From positions 25,935,344-25,999,343 of the forward strand of contig CM017558.1 of assembly GCA_007844125.1 (NCBI GenBank): a stretch of DNA of 64,000 nucleotides, given 5' to 3'. Under the pieces are notes generated by a model, which was not told the origin of the DNA, searched no databases, and was given only the letters and a program-made list of their open reading frames with translations. A program made the position numbers and the translations under genes. This DNA is from Sinonovacula constricta. Taxonomy: Eukaryota; Mollusca; Bivalvia; Cardiida; Solecurtidae. Positions 11,911 to 23,997 of the stretch are shown here, one piece after another; position 1 is the stretch's first letter, and each line of letters begins with the position of its first letter.

Positions 11911-14103
11911 TTGTAGTGTGTAGAATGACGGAGTCTTGGTCCGACATTTCAAATATGTCAGTAGCATGATACGTATCGTGATCCGAGATGTCAGGTATGT
12001 AAGTAGGGTGATAGGAGTCATGGTCCGACAGGTCCGGTATGTCAGTGGGATGATAGAAGTCGGGGTCCGACTTGTCCGGTATGTCAGTGGGATGATAGAA
12101 GTCGTGGTCCGATATATCCGGTATGTCAGTGGGATGATAGAAGTCGTAATCCGACATGTCCGGTAATTCAGCGCGATGATAGAAGTCTTGGTCCGACATG
12201 TCCGGTATGTCGGTGGGATGATAGAAGTCGTGGTCCGACATGTCCGGTATGTCAGTGGGATGATAGAAGTTTTGGTCCGACATGTCCGGTATGTCGGTGG
12301 GATGATAAAAGTCGTTGTCCGACATGTCCGGTATGTCGGTGGGATGATAGAAGTTGTGGACCGACATGTCCGGTATGTCAGTGGGATGATAGAAGTTTTG
12401 GTCCGACATTTCCGGAACTTCAGCGGGATGATAGAAGTCATGGTCCGACATGTCCGGCATGTCAGTGGGATAATAGAAGTCTTGGTCCGAGATGTCCGGT
12501 ATGTCAGTGGGGTGATAGACGTCGTGGTCCGACATGTCCGGTATGACACTAGGGTATAGGAGTCTTGGTCCGACATGTCCGGTATGTCATTAGGGTATAG
12601 GAGTCTTGGTCCGACATGTCCGCTATGTCAGTAGCATGATAGAAGTTGTGGTCCGACTTGTCCGGTATGTCAGTAGGATGATAGGAGTCTTGGTCCGACA
12701 TGTCCGTTATGTCAGTGGGATGATAGGAGTCTTGGTCCGACATGTCAGGTATGTCAGTGGGATAATAGGAGTCTGGATCCGACATGTTCGGTATGTCAGT
12801 AGCATGATAGAATTTGTGGTCCGACATGTCCGGTATGTCAGTAGAATGATAGGAGCCGTGGTCCGACATGTCCGGTATATCAGCGGGATGATAGAAGTCT
12901 TGGTCCGACATGTCCGGTATGTCGTTGGGATGATAGAAGTCGTGGTCCGACATGTCCGGTATGTCGGTTGGATGATAGAACTCTTGGTCCGACATGTCCG
13001 GTATGTCAGTGGGATGATAGAAGTTTTGGTCCGACATGTCCGGTATGTCGGTGGGATGATAGAAGTCGTGGTCCGACATGTCCGGTATGTCTTTAGGGTA
13101 TAGGAGTCTTGGTCCGACATGTCCGGTATGTCAGTAGCATGATAGAAGTTGTGGTCCGACTTGTCCGGTATGTCAGTAGGATGATAGGAGTCTTGGTCCG
13201 ACATGTCCGGTATGTCAGTGGGGTGATAGGATTCTTGGTCCGACATGTCAGGTATGTCGGTGGGATGATAGGAGTCTGGATCCGACATGTCTGGTATGTC
13301 AGTAGCATGATAGAAGTTGTGGTCCGACATGTCCGGTATGTCAGTGGGATGATAGGAGTCGTGGTCCGACATGTCCGGTATGTCAGTAGGATAATCTAAG
13401 GCTTTGTCCGACATGTCCTGTATGTCAGTAGCATGATAGAAGTTGTGGTCCGACTTGTCCGGTATGTCAGTGGGATAATAGGAGTGTTGGTCCGACATGT
13501 CCGGTATGTCAGTGGGGTGATAGGAGTCTTGGTCCGACATGTCAGGTATGTCAGTGGGATGATAGGAGTCTGGATCCGACATGTCCGGAATGTCAGTAGC
13601 ATGATAGAAGTTGTGGTCCGACATGTCCGGTATGTCAGTAGGATGATAGAAGTCGTGGTCCGACATGTCCGGTATGTCAGTAGGATGATAAAAGACTTTG
13701 TCCGACATGTCCGGTATGTCAGTAGGATGATAGAAGTCGTGGTCCGACATGTCCAGTATGTCAGTGGGATGATAGAAGTCGTAGTCCGACATGTCCGGTA
13801 TGTCGGTGGGATGAAAGAAGTCGTGGTCGGACATATCCGGTATGTCAGTGGGATGATAGAAGTTTTGGTCCGACATGTCCGGTATGTCGGTGGGATGATA
13901 GAAATCTTGGTCCGACATGTCCGGTATGTCGGTGGGATGATAGAAGTCTTGGTCCGACATGTCCGGTATGTCGGTGGGATGATAGAAGTCGTTGACAGAC
14001 ATATCCGGTATGTCATTGGGATGATAGAAGTCATGGTCCGACATGTCCGGTATGTCAGAGGGATAATAGAAGTCTTGGTCCGACATGTCCGGTATGTCAG
14101 TGG

Positions 14104-14760
14104 GATGATAGACGTCGTGGTCCGACATGTCCGGTATGTCACTAGGGTATATGAGTCTTGGTCCGACATGTCAGGTATGTCATATGGGTATAGGAGTCTT
14201 GGTCCGACATGTCCGGTATGTCAGTAGCATAATAGAATTTGTGGTCCGACATGTCCGGTATGTCATTAGGATGATAGGAGTCGTGGTCCGACATGTCCGG
14301 TATATCAGCGGGATGACAGAAGTCTTGTTCCGACATGTCCGGTATGTCGTTGGGATGATAGAAGTCGTGGTCCGACATGTCCGGTATGTCGGTTGGATGA
14401 TAGAACTCTTGGTCCGACATGTCCGGTATGTCAGTGGGATGATAGAAGTTTTGGTCCGACATGTCCGGTATGTCGTTGGGATGATAGAAGTCGTGGTCCG
14501 ACATGTCCGGTATGTCGGTGGGATGATAGAAGTCTTGGTCCGACATGTCCGGTATGTCGGTATGATGATAGAAGTCGTTGTCCGACATGTCTGGTATGTC
14601 AGTGGGATGATAGAATGGTATAAATCTTGGTTCGACATGTCCGGTATGTCAGTGGGATGATAGGAATCGAAGTCCGACATGTCCGGTATGTCTTTAGGGT
14701 ATAGGAGTCTTGGTCCGACATGTCCGGTATGTCAGTAGCATGATAGAAGTTGTGGTCCGA
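14104..14760. repeat. 845-bp higher-order repeat, copy 1, in the 42-bp array
   Basis: The segment around the units with CACTAGGGTATATGAGTC and CATATGGGTATAGGAGTC recurs 845 bp downstream. By eye the two copies are almost identical; one difference is CAGTGGG at 14653 against CGGTGGG at 15498. They encode the same 177-residue plus frame and 148-residue minus frame. Confidence 0.88.
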
Positions 14761-14948
14761 CATGTCCGGTATGTCGGTGGGATGATAGAAGTCGTTGACA
14801 GACATATCCGGTATGTCATTGGGATGATAGACCTTTTGGTCCGACATTTCCGGTATGTCAGCGGGATGATAGAAGTCATGGTCCGACATGTCCGGTATGT
14901 CAGAGGGATAATAGAAGTCTTGGTCCGACATGTCCGGTATGTCAGTGG

Positions 14949-15605
14949 GATGATAGACGTCGTGGTCCGACATGTCCGGTATGTCACTAGGGTATATGAG
15001 TCTTGGTCCGACATGTCAGGTATGTCATATGGGTATAGGAGTCTTGGTCCGACATGTCCGGTATGTCAGTAGCATAATAGAATTTGTGGTCCGACATGTC
15101 CGGTATGTCATTAGGATGATAGGAGTCGTGGTCCGACATGTCCGGTATATCAGCGGGATGACAGAAGTCTTGTTCCGACATGTCCGGTATGTCGTTGGGA
15201 TGATAGAAGTCGTGGTCCGACATGTCCGGTATGTCGGTTGGATGATAGAACTCTTGGTCCGACATGTCCGGTATGTCAGTGGGATGATAGAAGTTTTGGT
15301 CCGACATGTCCGGTATGTCGTTGGGATGATAGAAGTCGTGGTCCGACATGTCCGGTATGTCGGTGGGATGATAGAAGTCTTGGTCCGACATGTCCGGTAT
15401 GTCGGTATGATGATAGAAGTCGTTGTCCGACATGTCTGGTATGTCAGTGGGATGATAGAATGGTATAAATCTTGGTTCGACATGTCCGGTATGTCGGTGG
15501 GATGATAGGAATCGAAGTCCGACATGTCCGGTATGTCTTTAGGGTATAGGAGTCTTGGTCCGACATGTCCGGTATGTCAGTAGCATGATAGAAGTTGTGG
15601 TCCGA
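14949..15605. repeat. 845-bp higher-order repeat, copy 2, in the 42-bp array
   Basis: Tandem second copy of the 14104-14760 segment. Similarity extends further left with one extra 42-bp unit (ACCTTTTGGTCC, near 14830), because the matching GTTGACAGACATATCC unit is offset by only 803 bp (845 minus 42). Confidence 0.88.
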
Positions 15606-17900
15606 CTTGTCCGGTATGTCAGTAGGATGATAGGAGTCTTGGTCCGACATGTCCGGTATGTCAGTGGGATGATAGGAGTCTTGGTCCGCCATGTCAGGTA
15701 TGTCGGTGGGATGATAGGAGTCTGGATCCGACATGTCTGGTATGTCAGTAGCATGATAGAATTTGTGGTCCGACATGTCCGGTATGTCAGTAGGATGATA
15801 GGAGTCGTGGTCCGACATGTCCGGTATATCAGCGGGATGATAGAAGTCTTGGTCCGACATGTCCAGCATTTCGTTGGGATGATAGAAGTCGAGGTCCGTC
15901 ATGTCCGGTATGTCGGTTGGATGATAGAACTCTTGGTCCGACATGTCCGGTATGTCAGTGGGATGATAGAAGTTTTCGTCTGACATGTCCGGTATGTCGG
16001 TGGGATGATAGAAGTCGTGGTCCGACATGTCTGGTATGTCGGTGGGATGACAGAAGTCTTGGTCCGACATGTCCGGTATGTCGGTGGGATGATAGAAGTC
16101 GTGGTCCGACATGTCTGGTATGTCAGTGGGATGATAGAATGGTATAAATCTTGGTCCGACATGTCCGGTATGTCAGTGGGATGATAGGAGTCGTAGTCCG
16201 ACATGTCCGGTATGTCTTTAGGGTATAGGAGTCTTGGTCCGACATGTCCGCTATGTCAGTAGCATGATAGAAGTTGTGGTCCGACTTGTCCGGCATGTCA
16301 GTAGGATGATAGGAGTCTTGGTCCGACATGTCCGGTATGTCAGTGGGATGATAGGAAACTTGGTCCGACATGTCAGGTATGTCGGTGGGATGATAGGAGT
16401 CTGGATCCGACATGTCTGGTATGTCAGTAGCATGATAGAAGTTGTGGTCCGACATGTCCGGTATGTCAGTAGGATGATAGGAGTCGTGGTCCGACATGTC
16501 CGGTATGTCAGTAGGATGATTAAAGACCTTGTCCGGCATGTCAGGTATGTCAGTAGGATGATAGAAGTTATGGTCCGACTTGTCCGGTATGTCAGTAGCA
16601 TGATAGAAGTTGTGGTCCGACTTGTCCGGTATGTCAGTGGGATGATAGGAGTCTTGGTCCGACTTGTCCGGTATGTCAGTGGGGTGATAGTAGTCTTGGT
16701 CCGACATGTCAGGTATGTCAGTGGGATGATAGGAGTCTAGATCCGACATGTCCGGTATGTCAGTAGCATGATAGAAGTTGTGGTCCGACATGTCCGGTAT
16801 GTCAGTAGGATGATAAAAGACTTTGTCCGACATGTCCGGTATGTCAGTAGGATGATAGAAGTCGTGGTCCGACATGTCCGGTATGTCAGTGGGATGATAG
16901 AAGTCGTAGTCCGACATGTCTGATATGTCGGTGGGATGATAGAAGTCGTTGACAGACATATCCGGTATGTCAGTGGGATGATAGACCTTTTGGTCCGACA
17001 TGTCCGGTATGTCAGCGGGATGATAGAAGTCATGGTCCGACATGTCCGGTATGTCAGAGGGATAATAGAAGTCTTGGTCCGACATGTCCGGTATGTCAGT
17101 AGCATGATAGAAGTTGTGGTCCGACTTGTCCGGTATGTCAGTAGGATGATAGGACTCTTGGTCCGACATGTCCAGTATGTCAGTGGGATGATAGGAGTCT
17201 TGGTCCGACATGTCAGGTATGTCAGTAGGATGATAGGAGTCGTGGTCCAACATGTCCGGTATGTCAGCGAGATGATAGAAGTCTTGGTCCGACATGTCCG
17301 GTATGTCAGTGGAATGATAGGAGTCGTAGTCCGACATGACCGGTATGTCATTAGGGTATAGAAGTCTTGGTCCGACATGTCCGGTATGTCAGTGGCATGA
17401 TAGAAGTTGTGGTCCGACTCGTCCGGTATGTCAGTAGGATGATAGGAGTCTTGGTCCGACATGTCCGGTATGTCAATGGGATGATAGGAGTCTTGGTCCG
17501 ACATGTCAGGTATGTCAGTGGCATGATAGGGGTCGTCGTCCGACATGTCCGGTATGTCAGTAGTATGATAGAAGTTGTGGTCCGACATGTCCGGTATGTC
17601 AGTAGGATGATAGGAGTCGTGGTCCGACATGTCCGGTATGTCAGTTGGATGATAGGAGTCGTGGTCCGACATGTCCGGTATGTCAGTGGGATGATAGGAG
17701 TCTTGGTCCGACATGTCAGGTATGTCAGTGGGATAATAGGAGTCTGGATCCGACATGTCCGGTATGTCAGTAGCATGATAGAATTTGTGGTCCGACGTGT
17801 CCGGTATGTCAGTAGGATGATAGGAGTCGTGGTCCGACATGTCCGGTATATCAGCGGGATGATAGAAGTCTTGGTCCGACATGTCCGGTATGTCGCTGGG
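15238..17900. repeat. 2.7-kb higher-order repeat, copy 1, in the 42-bp array
   Basis: Landmark units at 15238, 15444, 15539, 15555, 16123 and 16234 all recur 2701 bp downstream. Shared rare features include the TGGTATAAATCTTGG unit, GTCCGCCATGTC and the GGATGATTAAAGAC unit. Differences are scattered substitutions. Confidence 0.8.
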
Positions 17901-17938
17901 ATGATAGAAGTCGTGGTCCGACATGTCCGGTATGTCGG

Positions 17939-20335
17939 TTGGATGATAGAACTCTTGGTCCGACATGTCCGGTATATCAGTGGGATGATAGAAGTTTTGG
18001 TCCGACATGTCCGGTATGTCGTTGGGATGATAGAAGTCGTGGTCCGACATGTCCGGAATGTCGGTGGGATGATAGAAGTCTTGGTCCGACATGTCCGGTA
18101 TGTCGGTATGATGATAGAAGTCGTGGTCCGACATGTCTGGTATGTCAGTGGGATGATAGAATGGTATAAATCTTGGTCCGACATGTCCGGTATGTCAGTG
18201 GGATGATAGGAATCGTAGTCCGACATGTCCGGTATGTCTTTAGGTTATAGGAGTCTTGGTCCGACATGTCCGGTATGTCAGTAGCATGATAGAAGTTGTG
18301 GTCCGACTTGTCCGGTATGTCAGTAGGATGATAGGAGTTTTGGTCCGACATGTCCGGTATGTCAGTGGTATGATAGGAGTCTTGGTCCGCCATGTCAGGT
18401 ATGTCGGTGGGATGATAGGAGTCTGGATCCGACATGTCTGGTATGTCAGCAGCATGATAGAATTTGTGGTCCGACATGTCCGGTATGTCAGTAGGATGAT
18501 AGCAGTCGTGGTCCGACATGTCCGGTATATCAGCGGGATGATAGAAGTCTTGGTCCGACATGTTCAGTATGTTGTTGGGATGATAGAAGTCGTGGTCCGA
18601 CATGTCCGGTATGTCGGTTGGATGATAGAACTCTTGGTCCCACATGTCCGGTATGTCAGTGGGATGATAGAAGTTTTCGTCCGACATGTCCGGTATGTCG
18701 GTGGGATGATAGAAGTCGTGGTCCGACATGTCCGGTATGACGGTGGGATGACAGAAGTCTTGGTCCGACATGTCCGGTATGTCGGTGGGATGATAGAAAT
18801 CGTGGTCCGACATGTCTGGTATGTCAATGGGATGATAGAATGGTATAAATCTTGGTCCGACATGTCCGGTATGTCAGTGGGATGATAGGAGTCGTAGTCC
18901 GACATGTCCGGTATGTCTTTAGGGTATAGGAGTCTTGGTCCGACATGTCCGGTATGTCAGTAGCATGATAGAAGTTGTGGTCCGACTTGTCCGGCATGTC
19001 AGTAGGATGATAGGAGTCTTGGTCCGACATGTCCGGTATGTCAGTGGGATGATAGGAAACTTGGTCCGACATGTCAGGTATGTCGGTGGGATGATAGGAG
19101 TCTGGATCCGACATGTCTGTTATGTCAGTAGCATGATAGAAGTTGTGGTCCGACATGTCCGGTATGTCAGTAGGATGATAGGAGTCGTGGTCCGACATGT
19201 CCGGTATGTCAGTAGGATGATTAAAGACTTTGTCCGACATGTCAGGTATGTCAGTAGGATGATAGAAGTTATGGTCCGACTTGTCCGGTATGTCAGTAGC
19301 ATGATAGAAGTTGTGGTCCGACTTGTCCGGTATGTCAGTGAGATGATAGGAGTCTTGGTCCGACATGTCCGGTATGTCAGTGGGGTGATAGGAGTCTTGG
19401 TCCGACATGTCAGGTATGTCAGTGGGATGATAGGAGTCTAGATCCGACATGTCCGGTATGTCAGTAGCATGATAGAAGTTGTGGTCCGACATGCCCGGTA
19501 TGTCAATAGGATGATAAAAGACTTTGTCCGACATGTCCGGTATGTCAGTAGGATGATAGAAGTCGTGGTCCGACATGTCCGGTATGTCAGTGTGATGATA
19601 GAAGTCGTAGTCCGACATGTCTGGTATATCAGCGGGATGATAAAAATCTTGGTCCGACATGTCCGGTATGTCGGTGGGATGATAGAAGTCGTGGTCCGAC
19701 ATGTCCGGTATGTCAGTGGGATGATAGAAGTTTTGGTCCGACATGTCCGGTATGTCGGTGGGATGATAGAAGTCTTGGTCCGACATGTCCGGTATGTCGG
19801 TGGGATGATAGAAGTCTTGGTCCGACATGTCCGGTATGTCGGTGGGATGATAGAAGCCGTGGACAGACATGTCCGGTATGTCAGCGGGATGATAGAAGTT
19901 TTGGTCTGACATTTCCGGTGTGTCAGCGGGATGATAGAAGTCATGGTCCGACATGTCCGGTATGTCAGTGGGATGATAGACGTCGTGGTCCGACATGTCT
20001 GGTCTGTCACTAGGGTATAGGAGTCTTGGTCCGACATGTCCGGTATGTCATATGGATATAGGAGTTTTGGTCCGACATGTCCGGTATGTCAGTAGCATGA
20101 TAGAAGTTGTGGTCAGACTTGTCCGGTATGTCAGTAGGATGATAGGACTCTTGGTCCGACATGTCCAGTATGTCAGTGGGATGATAGGAGTCTTGGTCCG
20201 ACATGTCAGGTATGTCAGTAGGATGATATGAGTCGTGGTCCAACATGTCCGGTATGTCAGCGAGATGATAGAAGTCTTGGTCTGACATGTCCGGTATGTC
20301 AGTGGGATGATAGGAGTCGTAGTCCGACATGTCCG
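17939..20335. repeat. 2.7-kb higher-order repeat, copy 2, in the 42-bp array
   Basis: Second copy of the block beginning at 15238, offset 2701 bp over at least 15238-16740 against 17939-19441. Toward its right end the offset grows (the CTCTTGG and CAACATGTCC units at about 17160-17340 match about 20150-20330), so units were gained there. Confidence 0.78.
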
Positions 20336-20374
20336 GTATGTCATTAGGGTATAGGAGTCTTGGTCCGACATGTC

Positions 20375-20835
20375 AGTAGGATTATAGTAGTCGTGGTACG
20401 ACATGTCAGGTATGTCAGTAGGATGATAGAAATCGTTGTCCGACATGTCCGGTATGTCAGTTTGATGATAGAAGTCGTGGTACATCATGTCAGGTATGTC
20501 AGCTGGATGATAGGAGTCGTGGTACGACATGTCCGGTATGTAAGTTTGATGATAGAAGTCGTGGTACGACATGTCATGTATGTCAGTTGGATGATAGGAG
20601 TCTCGTAGAACGACATGTCAGGTATGTCAGCGGGATGATAGGAGTCTCGTAGAACGACATGTCAGGTATGTCAGCGGGATGATAGAAGTCGTGGTACGAC
20701 ATGTCCGGTATGTAAGTTTGATGATAGAAGTCGTGGTACGACATGTCAGGTATGTCAGTAGGATTATAGTAGTCGTGGTACGACATGTCAGGTATGTCAG
20801 TTGGATGATAGGAGTCTTGGTCCGACATGTCCGGT
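20375..20835. repeat. Divergent right-edge sub-family of the 42-bp array
   Basis: The last ten or so units replace GGTCCGACATG with GGTACGACATG and use GTTTGATGATAGAAG, GTTGGATGATAGGAG or GGATTATAGTAG. Two units with TCTCGTAGAACGACATG are tandem copies near 20600-20680. The sub-family is seen only at this edge. Confidence 0.85.
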
Positions 20836-21916
20836 GTGTTAGGAATAGCGTTGAGACTCGGTTATGAGTTCAATTCAATCCATTTCTTTATTTCTTAATA
20901 TTAATTATAAATATTAAAGAAAATATTGAAAAAAAAACGTAGATAACTTTAGATAAGCGAAAAAAAAATATATCATGAAAAAATTGCACATATTAGATAC
21001 GTCAATTCAGGCATCTTTGATATAAATATATAGAACAGCGATATAATGATAAAGTTACTTTACATGTATCTTATGAAATGGAAGTCGGTTCTTATGTTAT
21101 GGGCACATTATCCGAATATGTAAGTAAAACAAATTGATGATCCTTTAATATATAAGTACATAGATATTGTCCTTTAGAAGTATTGTCTTGTAAAGGAACA
21201 AATATTGGGCACAGATAGTGAAGTTTTCATCTATGTTTTAAAGATTGTTGATATTCAATTAATCGGGATAGACTTTACATACATTGTTTACGTATATACG
21301 GTTACTGAACAGTAATTAACGAGGCAGATAAATCTTTCTTTAAGTTCTTAAATGGTATCTTCGTTTGAATCATTAAAACATTAAACGTGCTGAATCAGCA
21401 AGTCGGGTATCGGTTCCATGTTTAAAGGTGTCACTAGTCAGTTACTGGCAAGGCTCTTCCATTGGATAATGGAGGGACGATTAAAAAATAACCAATATCA
21501 CTGTTCATCGAATGCAGGCACATAGAAAACTACATCATCTTACATGAGTCCAGTTCAAATGAACCTGTTTCCTCTATGATCATCATTAACACATAGACAT
21601 ACGAGTTTTATTTACACGTGCTTATGGCACTGATGTCGCGTGAACAGAAGCTGTAAGCCCATAGAGTAGTCATGACAAGTCGTTATAGATTTTCACTTTA
21701 TCTCAGCCTTGTCCTCTACAACTCAAGTATTCCTTAAAGCCTAGTAACAAGGTCAATTATTTAAGCGTCCGTTAAGGGTGATAGTTATTTCTGACACAAC
21801 TGGAACTGAACAGTACCTACGTGTTCTATACGATGATGTTTAATATCCCATTAAAACCTTGAGCATTATGTGACGTTTTATTCAGATAAATACAAATTGC
21901 TAAAGATGCATTAGGA

Positions 21917-22060
21917 ACAGGATAGGACAGGATAGGATAGGATAACTTTTATTATGACTTGGCACGATTTTAACAAGTAACATAAGCTCTATTGAGCTTT
22001 TACAACCGACATTTTAAGTATTATACATATAATTAACCCTAACAACTTTTAATTATTGTC
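21917..22060 (-). mobile_element. Possible LINE 3' end with pentamer-like tail, minus strand
   Basis: On the minus strand the sequence reads ATCGTGCCAAGTCATAATAA and then a run of CCTAT/CCTGT pentamers (seen on plus as AGGATAGGACAGGATAGGAT, 21917-21947). Short tandem-repeat 3' tails after an AATAAA-like stretch are characteristic of several non-LTR retrotransposon clades. No coding part was found upstream, so it would be a very short 5'-truncated copy. A plain pentamer microsatellite is the alternative. Confidence 0.4.
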
Positions 22061-23839
22061 AACAATCTATATGCCTAGTTTTGTAGACAAATGAAACATT
22101 TAGAAATCTTAACCATTCCAAAATATTATTTTTTGGTTAGGGCTTTCTTTTTCTGTCTCGATAACTGCATAGTTAGTGTGTCACTGGTGTATGTCGTGTC
22201 CTGATATGCTAAAATCTATGTGTTATAAGGAAAGTGGATCACGCAAGCATGAAATAACAATGACTTCCAAGTAACCTTGGCTTTAAAGATGTTTATGGAT
22301 TTAATCACGCAGTCTTCTTAATTACATAAATAAGCATATGAATTCGAACCTGTGAATAAAGGCGTAGACACGTTTCGAGGTATCAAAGTTAAATTGAAAA
22401 CAAAAATAAACCTTTTTCTTTAAAAGTGCATGAATAATAATTTTAAAAAGTATACAGTATTGGGCCAGTGGCTTATGTCCGTTTCTATTCAGTTTTCGTT
22501 TTACATAAGATCTGCCAATTAAATTTAACTGGAGAATTCATAGCAATGTATTTATAATTTAACAGATTTAAGTGATATTTAACATTATAAGCAGTTACGA
22601 TTTATAAAATGTTAATAACAAATATTTGAAGTACAATAAAGTTTGGTTTTAGTTTAAAGGTCAATACCATACACTATATTCTCGTTTTTTTTAAGAATAT
22701 TATTCGAAATATTTAAAACAACTCTGCGTCATGTGCAATAAATGCTATAAAAATAATATATTAATCACTGACTAGGTAGGAAAGTCCCACACTGTTACAT
22801 GTACTTAAAATAGCCCGTGCTGGACTTTCATATCTCACATGGGTTATGCCAAATGAATAACGCACTTGAATACTTCTATTCCTACGAAATTATAAGGCTG
22901 TCAAATTTATTGTTAAAATCAAAGAAATATTAACTATTAAGAAATATTTTCCCATGGAAATAATGGCATAATTGCTGAGATAAATATTCAATTAAAAGAG
23001 AATATAAATTGCACAAGTGAATTGAAATGACGTAAGATTACATAACTCATTCTAAAGTATATATGTAGCACACATTGTAGTCAACATTTTCTCTCGGCGA
23101 TTTAATAACAATTTGGACGTTTAACATCAAATACATATACCAAATTAGTAATTAAGTATGTTGTTCCTTTTCATAAATTCTACTGAATACTATATGTTCA
23201 GTAATATTGTATATTTTGTTACACATTGGATTTCAGCTTGTTGGTTCATTAGTTCGCCAATGGTCGCTTACATGCACTCCCCTGGGCCTGGAATCTCCTG
23301 ATCTCATATCACCGGATAAAGTCTACTTTGCTGTAATGAACTGAAAACAAACAGTCAATTTAATTCTCGTGTTCGTTTCGCACTTAAATTGTTAACAAAA
23401 CATGTCGGAAGACAACGTCAGGCGTCGTAGTTTTCTTGAGATGAAACACCTCGACCTTTTTTTCTAATAAAAAGTTGATGTAATCAGAGCAATGCGTTGA
23501 GTTGGTCGCGGTCAAGGACACGACACCTTATCCCTATATCGAAATACCTCGGAATTTCAGTGCTGAATTAGCACAGAAAAGTAATGTATTAAATAAGTAC
23601 TCGCAAATTTTGCGAATGAGTGAAAAAAGTCATTTTATTTCGTTTTTCTATCGTTAGATAAGTTTAGTAGTATTCAAGATACCAATTTATCAGTATTATT
23701 CACCAACTAGCATTAATGATTTCAATATATTTTTTGTTACTATTAAGCCGTTTGTAACATTAAGTTCTGATTAAAATATCTGCTTGACATATATTCCTAA
23801 AAGGCTATTGCCATTTTGTCTTGAAGCACTGTTGTCATA

Positions 23840-23997
23840 GAAACACAAATTCGTGGAAGATTTAAATAGAAACCGTTTTGATTATTGGCGACAAAGGTTG
23901 TCCGTTTCAGTTGCCCGTCGTTCTGACACGTGTTATTTTATAGTTTTGTCTCTATCATTTATAGGTCTCGGGGCGCTACTTTTCTTGTCTGGAGCTG
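23840..23997 (+). other. Weak candidate internal exon with a transmembrane segment
   Basis: After a possible acceptor (GTTGTCATAG, ending about 23840) a frame is open through DYWRQRLSVSVARRSDTCYF and a hydrophobic stretch IVLSLSFIGLGALLFLSG, then meets a good donor-like GTAAGT at 23998. If not spliced it runs on to a TAG at about 24064. Base composition is less AT-rich than the surroundings. There is no in-frame ATG at the start (only GTG at 23853), so it would have to be internal. The peptide looks like one membrane-spanning helix preceded by a basic segment. I recognise no family and no partner exon is evident. Confidence 0.25.

Larger units (their letters stand above)
11931..20840. repeat. 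42-bp minisatellite array (array 3), about 212 units
   Basis: Tandem array with a 42-bp unit containing GTCCGACATGTCCGGTATGT, then CAGTGGGATGATAGAAGT and CTTG or CGTG. Periodic 41-bp units carrying TTAGGGTATAGGAGTC shift the frame. Four of six frames are open at once: minus MSDQDFYHPTDIPD and TYRTCRTKTSIIPL, plus VRHVRYVSGMIEVL and GPTCPVCQWDDRSL. This argues against a real gene in any of them. Sub-families include units with GTAGCATGATAGAAGTTGTG, GGATGATAGGAGTCTTG, GGATCCGACATG and, at the right edge, TACGACATGTC. Higher-order duplications are annotated separately. The right end decays at CCGGTGTGTTAGG. Confidence 0.97.

Noticed and set aside
11761..20828. Open frames up to 473 codons in the 42-bp array, including one that runs across the border into the 25-bp array
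   Set aside because: Four of six frames are open together, so openness carries no coding information. The border-crossing frame is a chance fusion.
1..20840. CRISPR array
   Set aside because: There are no unique spacers between identical repeats. Units are contiguous minisatellite monomers in eukaryotic DNA.
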